A DNA stretch of 6,628 nucleotides from a bacterium (GTDB lineage Bacteria > Desulfobacterota > UBA8473), in the NCBI GenBank assembly GCA_009773075.1, contig WOUX01000059.1, forward strand, positions 1 through 6,628. Reading direction: 5' to 3'. Below are positions 1 to 5,989 of this stretch, in pieces. How positions within the stretch are numbered: position 1 is the stretch's first letter; every line of letters begins with the position of its first letter. Under the pieces are notes generated by a model, which saw only the letters and a list, made by a program, of their open reading frames with translations, was not told the DNA's origin and ran no database searches. The translations under genes and the position numbers were made by a program.

Positions 1-17
1 AAATAAAATCTTATTTT

Positions 18-55
18 CATGCTTCGTGGTGCCACACGAGGCATGGGGGTTTTTT
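18..55 (+). terminator. Probable intrinsic terminator of an upstream gene
   Basis: An 11-bp stem is formed by 18-28 (CATGCTTCGTG) and 35-45 (CACGAGGCATG), with one G-T wobble and a 6-base loop at 29-34. It is followed by GGGG and then six T at 50-55. The long GC-containing stem and T-run fit a rho-independent terminator for a gene ending left of the window. The four G between stem and T-run are not ideal, so an attenuator in the leader of the permease gene is the alternative. Confidence 0.65.
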
Positions 56-120
56 GCGACTTTATCAAAGTTAGACCCGAAAGGAAATCGCTAGCTATTA
101 CGGATAAAAAGGAGTAAGAG
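56..120 (+). promoter_or_regulatory. Leader of the permease gene with possible small fold and a good RBS
   Basis: The segment holds a possible three-way fold: GCGA (56-59) can pair with TCGC (88-91). This encloses a CTTT/AAAG hairpin (60-70) and a short CC-GAAA-GG stem (77-84) with a GNRA-type tetraloop. I could not match it to a riboswitch class that I know, and the stems are short. The ribosome binding site GGAG at 111-114 lies 6 bases before the ATG. No convincing -35/-10 pair is visible here. Confidence 0.3.
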
Positions 121-1080
121 ATGGGGGAGAATGCTAAATGGTGGATAATTGTTATATTGAGCTCTTTGTGGTTCATGGTTTTGACACATCCTGTCTTGGC
201 TGAAGTAACTGCCCAGACCTCTGGTGCAGGAAGTAATGCCCATGCCTGGTGGTTTTGGCCTGTTGTCCTTTTTGTAGTCACCCTTGTCATGGGAATTTTA
301 GCGGTACTGGGAGGGGTTGGCGGTGGTGTTCTTTTTGTACCCATTATCAGTGGTTTTTTCCCTTTTCATCTGGATTTTGTCAGAGGTGCGGGTCTTTTGG
401 TAGCTCTGGCTGGTGCACTGGCCGCAGGTCCTGGACTCCTGAGGCTAAACCTTGCCAGCCTGAGACTCGCCATCCCGGTAGCGTTGATTGCTTCGACCTG
501 TGCTATCATAGGGGCTATGATCGGATTGGCTCTCCCCACTAATATCGTCCAAACAGCCCTGGGGGCCACTATCATTGGCATTTGTGTCCTTATGTTGACG
601 GCTAAGAAATCGGAATTCCCGGATGTGCCTCAATCTGATATGCTCTCCTCTGCCTTGCGGATATATGGGGTCTACCGAGAGGAAAGCACAGGACAGGTCA
701 TTAACTGGAAAATACACCGGACCCCCCTGGGCCTTACTTTATTCGTTGCCATCGGTATCATGGCTGGTATGTTTGGTCTTGGGGCTGGTTGGGCTAACGT
801 TCCTGCACTCAATCTTATAATGGGTGTTCCCTTGAAGATAAGCGTAGCCACCAGTAAGTTCCTTCTCTCGATCACCGATACGTCAGCAGCCTGGATATAC
901 TTGAATAAAGGGTGCGTTATACCAATGATAGTAGTTCCCTCTCTGGTAGGGATTATGCTTGGTTCCTTTATAGGAGTTCCTCTTCTTAAGGTGGCCAAGC
1001 CTTCAGGTGTTCGCTGGATAGTTATATGTATGCTGGCATTTGCAGGGATCAAGGCACTAGGCAAGGGTTTAGGCTTTTAA
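121..1080 (+). CDS. TauE/SafE-family membrane permease (putative sulfite/organosulfonate-type anion exporter)
   Basis: This is a 319-residue inner-membrane protein of the TauE/SafE family, whose members move sulfite, sulfoacetate or related anions across the membrane. The substrate here cannot be read from sequence. Residues 7-27 form a signal-like hydrophobic segment ending in VLA|E, so the N-terminus may be cleaved. Two half-repeats carry the family glycine motif: GGVGGGVLFVPI (64-75) and GLGAGWANVPALN (219-231), the latter leading into a VATS motif (242-245). Further membrane segments lie near 44-61, 84-104, 115-138, 143-160, 202-222, 265-289 and 298-314. A hydrophilic loop at 161-201 containing HRTPLG resembles a subfamily I associate with sulfur-metabolising proteobacteria. 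The ATG has a GGAG site 6 bases upstream. The next gene follows after 50 bases, so the two are probably co-transcribed. Family assignment is firm; sulfite as substrate is inference. Confidence 0.9.
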   Translation: MGENAKWWIIVILSSLWFMVLTHPVLAEVTAQTSGAGSNAHAWWFWPVVLFVVTLVMGILAVLGGVGGGVLFVPIISGFFPFHLDFVRGAGLLVALAGALAAGPGLLRLNLASLRLAIPVALIASTCAIIGAMIGLALPTNIVQTALGATIIGICVLMLTAKKSEFPDVPQSDMLSSALRIYGVYREESTGQVINWKIHRTPLGLTLFVAIGIMAGMFGLGAGWANVPALNLIMGVPLKISVATSKFLLSITDTSAAWIYLNKGCVIPMIVVPSLVGIMLGSFIGVPLLKVAKPSGVRWIVICMLAFAGIKALGKGLGF

Positions 1081-1130
1081 ATAAAGACACTTTCAGGAAA
1101 ATAACAAGGTAAGACTCAAGGAGAAAAACA

Positions 1131-1556
1131 ATGACTGACAAATCACAAACCTCATTAGGGGCAGGACCCGAACAGGTTCTTTATGCCAAAGTTTTGAGAA
1201 AAGGTATGTATCTGGGCCTTGCGATTCTCTTCATTACCTTTGCTATCTACGCTTTAGGCATTATAAAGCCCTATATCCCCAAGGACAAGATCTCCATCTA
1301 TTGCGCCATGAACGTCCATGATTATCTTTATTATGCCAACATCAAAGATGGTTGGAGCTGGCTTGGAATGTTGAGGTATAGTGAGTTTATCAACTTCATA
1401 GGGATTGTTATCCTTGCTGGTGTTACTATCATTTGCTACATTGCGATCATACCTGTTCTCTTGAAAAACAACGACAAGCTATATGCAACCATGGCTCTGC
1501 TGGAAGTGGTTATCCTTGGCTTGGCAGCCAGTGGTATCCTGGCGGTAGGGCACTAA
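1131..1556 (+). CDS. Small three-helix membrane protein, DUF1634-like
   Basis: A 141-residue protein with predicted membrane helices near 27-45, 88-109 and 116-138 and a polar loop (about 47-86) rich in aromatic residues. The second half, IPVLLKNNDKLYATMALLEV (106-125) and its surroundings, resembles DUF1634, a small uncharacterised membrane family that I recall being encoded next to TauE/SafE permeases. The assignment is from memory of the family pattern, not a search. It has a strong AAGGAG site (1118-1123) 7 bases before the ATG. The position 50 bases behind the permease gene suggests a shared transcript and a role as accessory or partner subunit of that transporter. The single Cys in the loop (58) and another in helix 2 (102) form no obvious metal motif. 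It could also be an unrelated small membrane protein. Confidence 0.75.
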   Translation: MTDKSQTSLGAGPEQVLYAKVLRKGMYLGLAILFITFAIYALGIIKPYIPKDKISIYCAMNVHDYLYYANIKDGWSWLGMLRYSEFINFIGIVILAGVTIICYIAIIPVLLKNNDKLYATMALLEVVILGLAASGILAVGH

Positions 1557-1588
1557 GGGGGTATGGGAGGAACGATTACCATGCCCTT
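1557..1588 (+). terminator. Weak hairpin directly after the permease pair
   Basis: GGGTATGG (1559-1566) can pair with CCATGCCC (1579-1586) through one G-T wobble, with a 12-base loop; two further G-T pairs could extend the stem to 1557-1588. It begins immediately after the stop codon, as transcript-end hairpins often do. What follows is pyrimidine-rich but not a T-run, so it may only be an mRNA 3' end stabiliser or a weak terminator. Confidence 0.35.
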
Positions 1589-1838
1589 CCTTCCTATCCA
1601 GTGACCATAGGCGATCGAGTCCCTGTTTATCCTCCTGTGTAGGTCTTCATTTTCACATTTCTTGGCAAACTTTTTCTGTTCTAATCAAAAGGATTCCCTT
1701 CTTTAGTCATCTGGTCCCAATGAGAGCTTTGGTTTTTCCTTGTCTTTTCCCATTACTCTGCTATAGTAACCAAAGATAATATCTATTGAATCCCGAAGGA
1801 AAAGGCAGTCTTCCCTGTTGATTTTAGGGGTATCATTG
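1589..1838 (+). other. Intergenic region upstream of the sigma-54 activator
   Basis: Together with the preceding hairpin this makes a 282-base gap without a convincing gene on either strand. It is rich in pyrimidine runs and contains a small AAGG-ATTC-CCTT hairpin at 1689-1700. Near its right end is a plausible housekeeping promoter, annotated separately. I see no tRNA, repeat or operator palindrome of note. Confidence 0.5.
1740..1767 (+). promoter_or_regulatory. Candidate sigma-70-type promoter for the PAS/sigma-54 activator gene
   Basis: TTGTCT at 1740-1745 (4 of 6 consensus) and TATAGT at 1762-1767 (5 of 6) are separated by 16 bases. They would start transcription near 1774, about 65 bases before the chosen start codon. 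The match was found by eye only. Confidence 0.35.
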
Positions 1839-3266
1839 ATGGAAATTGAGGAAAATAAAACCTACTGGCCAATCGACCATCTCAGGATGGATATTAGAGA
1901 GCTTATTGATGGAATTCCAGTAGGAGTAGCCCTTATCTCTCCAGACTTACGCATTCACGCCATTAACAGAGCCATGGAAAGCCTTACTGGTTTCAACAGG
2001 AAGGAAGTTTATGGTGTCCCCTGCCGTTATATTATGAAAAATAACCTATGTACGAGAGAGCGTCCTGCTAGAAATATTCTGGCGAAAGAAGATCAGATCA
2101 GGGCTGAAGGGGATATCATTAATCTGGTTCGGCAGAAGGTACCCGTCATAATCAATCTTTCGCCATTGAAGGACCATGATGGCAAACCTATCGGCGTTAT
2201 TGAAACAGTCGAAGATATCTCTCTGGTCAGGGAGTTTGATCAAAAGATCCAGGGACCATCCAGCTACCATAACATCATCGGTCACAGCCCTCAGATGGAA
2301 GAAATATTCAAAACCTTGCAGCTTATTTCTCAAACCGATTCTTCGGTTTTGATAACAGGCGAAACAGGTACAGGTAAGGATTTACTGGCTGAGGCAATCC
2401 ATCTCTCCTCAATGCGGGCCAAGGGACCTTTTATCAAGATAAATTGCGGTGCGCTGCCCGAAAACCTTTTGGAATCTGAATTATTTGGACATAAGAGGGG
2501 TGCATTTACCGGAGCAGTTGAAGATAAACAGGGGCGCTTTCGTATGGCTAACAATGGGACTATCTATCTCACAGAGATAGGCGATCTCCCTTTATCCCTC
2601 CAGGTTAAGCTCCTCACTTTTTTGGATGATAAAGAATTTTACCCTCTTGGGAGTAATAAACCGGTAAAATCGGATGCAAGGGTTATTGCCGCAACGCATA
2701 GGGATTTAAATGAGATGGTAAGACAGGGGACATTTCGAGAAGACCTTAAGTTTAGGTTGAAGGTTATCCGTATAGAGTTACCCCCTCTGAGGGAAAGGGG
2801 GGATGACGTCAGGTTGTTAATGAATAATTTTCTGCAGCATTTTTCTAAAAAATTTAACAAGCGGATAACCGGATTTTCCTTGAATTCCATTCCCATCATG
2901 TTAAATTACACATACCCTGGTAATGTACGGGAGCTGAGAAACATTGTCGAATTTGCCGTGAATCTATGTCAGGATGAGGTAATTCGCCGTGAACACTTGC
3001 CTTCCTATTTACATGAATCTATAACCATGGGTGTACCCGTGTCTGATAATCTAGCAGCCACCTCTTCAGTTAATACGTCAACGCCCCTTATGTATAGAGA
3101 ATCCCTTTACAAAGCCACCAGTCATTTTGATTGGGAGAAGATTGAGCGACAGATGATCACTGAGGCTCTTGCTCAATCCAGGGGCAATCGAACAGGTTCA
3201 GCTAAACTTCTGGGATGGGGGAGGGCAACCTTTTATCGAAAGCTGAAAAAGTACAAACTTGGATAA
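1839..3266 (+). CDS. PAS-domain sigma-54-dependent enhancer-binding activator (PAS-AAA+-Fis HTH)
   Basis: A 475-residue cytosolic activator that should remodel sigma-54 RNA polymerase using ATP. A PAS sensor domain spans about 18-130 and contains Cys62 and Cys71. The AAA+ domain (about 145-385) shows Walker A GETGTGKD (174-181), the sigma-54-contacting loop GAFTGA (221-226), the arginine-finger segment FREDLKFRL (299-307) and the sensor II motif YPGNVREL (359-366). A Ser/Thr-rich linker (about 397-430) leads to a Fis-type helix-turn-helix (about 440-472). There is no receiver domain, so control is probably by a ligand, redox state or metal sensed by PAS. The Walker B motif reads IYLTEIGDL (242-250), with Thr245 where Asp is usual. 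I chose the ATG at 1839, which has AGGGG (1826-1830) 8 bases upstream, over an in-frame TTG at 1818. Family is certain; target genes are unknown. Confidence 0.95.
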   Translation: MEIEENKTYWPIDHLRMDIRELIDGIPVGVALISPDLRIHAINRAMESLTGFNRKEVYGVPCRYIMKNNLCTRERPARNILAKEDQIRAEGDIINLVRQKVPVIINLSPLKDHDGKPIGVIETVEDISLVREFDQKIQGPSSYHNIIGHSPQMEEIFKTLQLISQTDSSVLITGETGTGKDLLAEAIHLSSMRAKGPFIKINCGALPENLLESELFGHKRGAFTGAVEDKQGRFRMANNGTIYLTEIGDLPLSLQVKLLTFLDDKEFYPLGSNKPVKSDARVIAATHRDLNEMVRQGTFREDLKFRLKVIRIELPPLRERGDDVRLLMNNFLQHFSKKFNKRITGFSLNSIPIMLNYTYPGNVRELRNIVEFAVNLCQDEVIRREHLPSYLHESITMGVPVSDNLAATSSVNTSTPLMYRESLYKATSHFDWEKIERQMITEALAQSRGNRTGSAKLLGWGRATFYRKLKKYKLG

Positions 3267-3270
3267 AGAT

Positions 3271-3422
3271 TTGTAGTAACTACTCAGGTAGATAGACTGA
3301 AGTTTAGGCTATAGACTATTAGCCTGTAGACTATTAGCCTACTTCAGCCTTCAGCCTACAGACTATTAGGCTACTACAGCCTTCAGCCTAAACACCTGGG
3401 CACTTACCATTTGTAGTAGTTA
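3271..3422. repeat. Mosaic of direct and inverted repeats between two genes
   Basis: This 152-base block fills most of the gap between the activator and the NifX-like gene. Its outer arms, TAACTACT (3277-3284) and AGTAGTTA (3415-3422), are inverted copies. Inside them CAGGT (3285-3289) pairs with ACCTG (3394-3398), and GTTTAGGCT (3302-3310) pairs with AGCCTAAAC (3385-3393). The core consists of short units repeated in direct orientation: TAGACTATTAGCCT at 3312-3325 and 3327-3340, a related GACTATTAGGCT at 3361-3372, and ACTTCAGCCTTCAGCCTA at 3341-3358, recurring with one mismatch at 3373-3390. TTGTAGTA occurs at both ends (3271-3278 and 3411-3418). It looks like a non-coding intergenic repeat element able to fold into a long imperfect hairpin. 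It has no coding capacity. Confidence 0.85.
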
Positions 3423-3460
3423 AGCATGTGTTCCAGGGCAATCTTGGGAAACAGATAACA

Positions 3461-3811
3461 ATGATGGGAAAAATCCTCATAACCATCTATGAAGAAGATG
3501 TTGCACCTCGTTTTGATCTTTCCTCTGAAGTATTCATAGCCTCTTTAAATGATAAAAGAGAGATCATTGAAAGAAAAACTATAGTCTTAACCTCTGCCTC
3601 TCCGGAAGAACTATGTCATATGATTCTCTCACAGGGTATAACCCATCTTATATGTGGCGGGATTGAAGATGAATTCTATCAATACCTCAACTGGAAGAAG
3701 GTGGAGATCATAGATTCAGTGATCGGTCATTATCAAGAGGTTTTAGATCTCTTTTTAAAGGGCAGTCTGGAGCAAGGAACCAATCTCATGTTTCAAAAAA
3801 GTCAGGGGTAA
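3461..3811 (+). CDS. Stand-alone NifX/NifB-type (FeMo-cofactor-binding fold) domain protein
   Basis: A 116-residue soluble protein matching the small dinitrogenase iron-molybdenum cofactor-binding domain family seen in NifX, NafY and the NifB C-terminus. Visible hallmarks are the beta-strand start GKILITIY (3-10), VAPRFD (14-19), the strand-turn THLICGGI (61-68) with Cys65, and the terminal DSVIGHYQEVLDLFL (85-99). Family members bind iron-sulfur or molybdenum-iron clusters. Many homologues lie outside nitrogen-fixation operons with unknown roles, and no nif gene is visible here. I chose the ATG at 3461. A second ATG follows at once (3464), and an in-frame GTG at 3428 lacks a ribosome site and would add a tail not typical of the fold. 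The nearest purine motif, GGGA (3446-3449), is weak. The sensor-kinase gene follows after 6 bases, so the protein is probably made together with the two-component system. Confidence 0.82.
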   Translation: MMGKILITIYEEDVAPRFDLSSEVFIASLNDKREIIERKTIVLTSASPEELCHMILSQGITHLICGGIEDEFYQYLNWKKVEIIDSVIGHYQEVLDLFLKGSLEQGTNLMFQKSQG

Positions 3812-3817
3812 AGGGTT

Positions 3818-5572
3818 ATGGTCTGGATTAAAGAAAGGTTTCACAAGTGGACAAGAATAGGGACACCTGATTCTCTTTATAACGATGAACCGCCACAAAA
3901 GCACTATGACAGGTTGCGTAGAAACCTGATGATAATTATTCTCTCTATGGCATTAACCCCCATGATATTAATGGCTATCATAAATTATCATCAATACAGG
4001 AATGCCATAAGGGATGAAACGATTAAACCCATCCAGAGTTTGTTAACCAACCTTAAACATGTTCTCGACATATTCCTTGCAGAAAGAAAGTCTTCTCTTA
4101 ATCTAATAGCCAATTCTTACGATTTTGAAGAAATCAATAATCAGGCAAAGTTGAACAAGATATTTATGGTTCTACGAGAAGAATTCAAGGAATTTGTTGA
4201 TATAGGTGTCATCGATTCTTCAGGGCTGCAAAAAACATACGTTGGGCCCTATAACCTGAAGGGTAAAGATTACAAAGATCAGAGCTGGTTCAAAGAAGTA
4301 ATGGTTCGCAATGAATATATAAGCGATGTTTTTATGGGCTACAGGAGGTTCCCTCACTTTGTTATAGCAGTGAAAAGAGACCTTCACAATGGAGAATTTT
4401 GGGTTATTCGGGCCACAATTGATACAGCAAAATTTAATCGTATTATCACCTCCATGGAGTTAGAACCTGAGAGTGACCTCTTTTTAATCAACCAGGATGG
4501 AATCCTACAAACACCGTCTAGGTACCATGGAAATGTACTGGATAAGTACCCTCTGTCTATGCCAGTTCTAACTCAGATTTCCAGTGCTGTTGTTCAGGAA
4601 ACATACGTTTCTAAAGGATATCAGACCTTAATAGGGTACGCCTGTCTGGATATAAAGCCTTTTATCCTGATCTTCATTAAGAAGCCAGGGGAGATTATGA
4701 AGACATGGTTTGCCTTAAAGAGCGAGTTGTTCTGGGTGCTTTTTTTTAGTTGTATCTTAATCATTGGGGCTACTTACGGAATAGTAAAAACCCTTGTAAG
4801 ACACATCCAGGAATCCGATGAACGTAGGGGAACCGCCCTTCGTGAGGCGCAATACGCCAATAAGCTGGCGTCTGTTGGAAGATTGGCTGCGGGCGTTTCT
4901 CACGAGATCAATAATCCCCTGGCTATAATTAATGAAAAGGCTGGTTTAATGAAGGACATTATTGAACGCAGTGAGGAGTTTCCGGAAAGAGAGAAGTTCC
5001 TTAAATTGATAGGCTCTATTCATGGCTCTGTAGAACGCTCCAAGGTAGTTACCCATCGACTCTTAAGCTTTGCTAAGAGAATGGATGTGGCTTTAGAAAA
5101 CATTGATCTGGCAGATCTCCTCAAAGAGGTTATTGGATTTCTTGAAAGAGAAGCCTTCCACAGGAATATAGACTTGAGATTAAATTTTGATCCAAAACTT
5201 CCTAGAATAATAAGCGATAAGGGACAGCTTCAACAGGTCTTTCTCAATATAATTACTAACGCGTTTGAGGCTGTGGAAAATGGTGGAATGGTTCATATCA
5301 TAACCTCTATTAAGGATGAGAGCTACGTGCAGGTTGTTGTTCAAGATAACGGTCAAGGTATTCCCGAGAAATACCTTCCCCACATCTTTGAACCCTTTTT
5401 TACCACAAAGAAGAAATACGGAACAGGTCTGGGGTTGTCTATAACATATGGAATTGTACAGAAGCTTGGGGGGGACCTTACCGTGCAAAGTAAGGAGGGA
5501 GATGGTACTACCTTTACTGTAATTATCCCGACAAAGAGTAAACCATATTTGGAAGAGGGTAACCATGTCTAA
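3818..5572 (+). CDS. Membrane sensor histidine kinase with periplasmic dCache domain
   Basis: A 584-residue inner-membrane kinase. A cytoplasmic N-terminal tail (1-37) precedes membrane helix 1 (38-56). A large periplasmic sensor (about 57-301) of dCache type follows; the segments YVGPYNLKGKDYKDQSWF (141-158) and FMGYRRFPHFVIAV (172-185) are characteristic of that fold, which binds small ligands. Helix 2 spans 303-323. There is no recognisable HAMP domain, only a short helical linker before the HisKA domain with phospho-accepting His362 in SHEINNP (361-367). The ATPase domain is intact: N box around Asn477/Asn481, G1 box DNGQGIP (510-516), F box FEPFF (524-528), G2 box GTGLGLS (535-541). The AGGGG site at 3804-3808 lies inside the end of the preceding gene, so translation is probably coupled. 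Its last codons overlap the response-regulator start. The ligand is not predictable from sequence. Confidence 0.95.
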   Translation: MVWIKERFHKWTRIGTPDSLYNDEPPQKHYDRLRRNLMIIILSMALTPMILMAIINYHQYRNAIRDETIKPIQSLLTNLKHVLDIFLAERKSSLNLIANSYDFEEINNQAKLNKIFMVLREEFKEFVDIGVIDSSGLQKTYVGPYNLKGKDYKDQSWFKEVMVRNEYISDVFMGYRRFPHFVIAVKRDLHNGEFWVIRATIDTAKFNRIITSMELEPESDLFLINQDGILQTPSRYHGNVLDKYPLSMPVLTQISSAVVQETYVSKGYQTLIGYACLDIKPFILIFIKKPGEIMKTWFALKSELFWVLFFSCILIIGATYGIVKTLVRHIQESDERRGTALREAQYANKLASVGRLAAGVSHEINNPLAIINEKAGLMKDIIERSEEFPEREKFLKLIGSIHGSVERSKVVTHRLLSFAKRMDVALENIDLADLLKEVIGFLEREAFHRNIDLRLNFDPKLPRIISDKGQLQQVFLNIITNAFEAVENGGMVHIITSIKDESYVQVVVQDNGQGIPEKYLPHIFEPFFTTKKKYGTGLGLSITYGIVQKLGGDLTVQSKEGDGTTFTVIIPTKSKPYLEEGNHV

Positions 5573-5933
5573 TCTAAGGGTACTGCTTGTTGACGACGAA
5601 GAGGAGTTTGTAACTACACTGTCGGAGAGACTGAGTTTAAGAGGCATTGAAACGGAAGTAGCTTACAACGGTGAAAATGCCCTGGCTAAAATGAATCAAA
5701 GAACTCCGGATATTGTTATTCTAGATGTCATGATGCCGGGATTAAGCGGACTCGATGTTCTCAGACAGATTAAGGAAACATTACCTGATATTCCAGTGAT
5801 TCTGCTCACAGGGCGTGGCTCCACCAGAGAAGGAATCGATGGCATGAAACAGGGTGCTTTTGATTACTTGATGAAGCCTGTTGATATCGAAGATTTAATA
5901 AAGAAGATGAATGAAGCTATGAAAAGAAGGTAG
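5565..5933 (+). CDS. Receiver-only response regulator (CheY-like)
   Basis: A 122-residue protein made of a single receiver domain with no DNA-binding or enzymatic output. The acidic pocket is Asp10/Asp11, the phosphorylation site is Asp54 in ILDVMMPG (52-59), and the switch residues are Thr82 (in LLTG) and Lys104 (in LMKP). All key residues are present, so it should be phosphorylatable. Its ATG overlaps the end of the kinase gene by 8 bases, with GAGGG (5555-5559) 5 bases upstream. This predicts coupled synthesis and a cognate kinase-regulator pair. Lacking an output domain, it must act by protein contact or as an intermediate carrying phosphate to another protein; the histidine-kinase-like product encoded next is the obvious candidate. 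Confidence 0.95.
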   Translation: MSNLRVLLVDDEEEFVTTLSERLSLRGIETEVAYNGENALAKMNQRTPDIVILDVMMPGLSGLDVLRQIKETLPDIPVILLTGRGSTREGIDGMKQGAFDYLMKPVDIEDLIKKMNEAMKRR

Positions 5934-5954
5934 GGAATTTTATATAACCAGTAG

Positions 5955-5973
5955 GACAGGCGTCCCGCCTGTC
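5955..5973. repeat. REP-like perfect hairpin between the regulator and the following gene
   Basis: GACAGGCG (5955-5962) and CGCCTGTC (5966-5973) form a perfect 8-bp GC-rich stem with a 3-base TCC loop. No T-run follows, so it is not a standard intrinsic terminator. It resembles short extragenic palindromes that are often scattered through bacterial genomes, though only this one copy is in the window. It lies in the 56-base gap before the next start codon and could lower or separate expression of the last gene. Confidence 0.7.
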
Positions 5974-5989
5974 AAATGGGTATCTTTAG

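Noticed and set aside
56..95. Possible cyclic-di-GMP-type riboswitch because of a GAAA tetraloop and an AAAG segment
   Set aside because: The conserved core sequences of that class are not present in the right order, and the stems are too short.
672..1064. Long open frames on the minus strand (also 5180-5647, 6268-6510)
   Set aside because: They lie fully opposite or across well-supported + strand genes, have no family motifs and are shadow frames.
1663..1678. TTGGCA followed by a T-rich stretch, resembling a -24/-12 sigma-54 promoter upstream of the activator gene
   Set aside because: The -24 half matches, but ten bases after GG the sequence is CT instead of the nearly invariant GC.
1818..1838. 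TTG start extending the activator by seven residues
   Set aside because: The ATG at 1839 has AGGGG at a proper distance; the TTG has only a weak AAAGG nearby and the added residues match no domain.
3312..3390. Recurring short units that might suggest a CRISPR array
   Set aside because: Units are 14-18 bases, irregularly spaced and partly inverted, with no unique spacers of constant length and no cas genes.
3398..3415. GGGCAC then TTTGTA, resembling a sigma-54 promoter ahead of the NifX-like gene
   Set aside because: Spacing is off and the -12 GC is missing; sigma-54 promoters tolerate little spacing change, and the site overlaps the repeat element.
3428..3460. GTG start extending the NifX-like protein by 11 residues
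   Set aside because: No ribosome binding site precedes it, and the fold normally begins at the first beta-strand right after the ATG at 3461.
4740..4747. Run of eight T in the kinase gene as a programmed slippage site
   Set aside because: It encodes ordinary hydrophobic residues of membrane helix 2, the frame is intact throughout, and no stimulatory structure or alternative product is evident.
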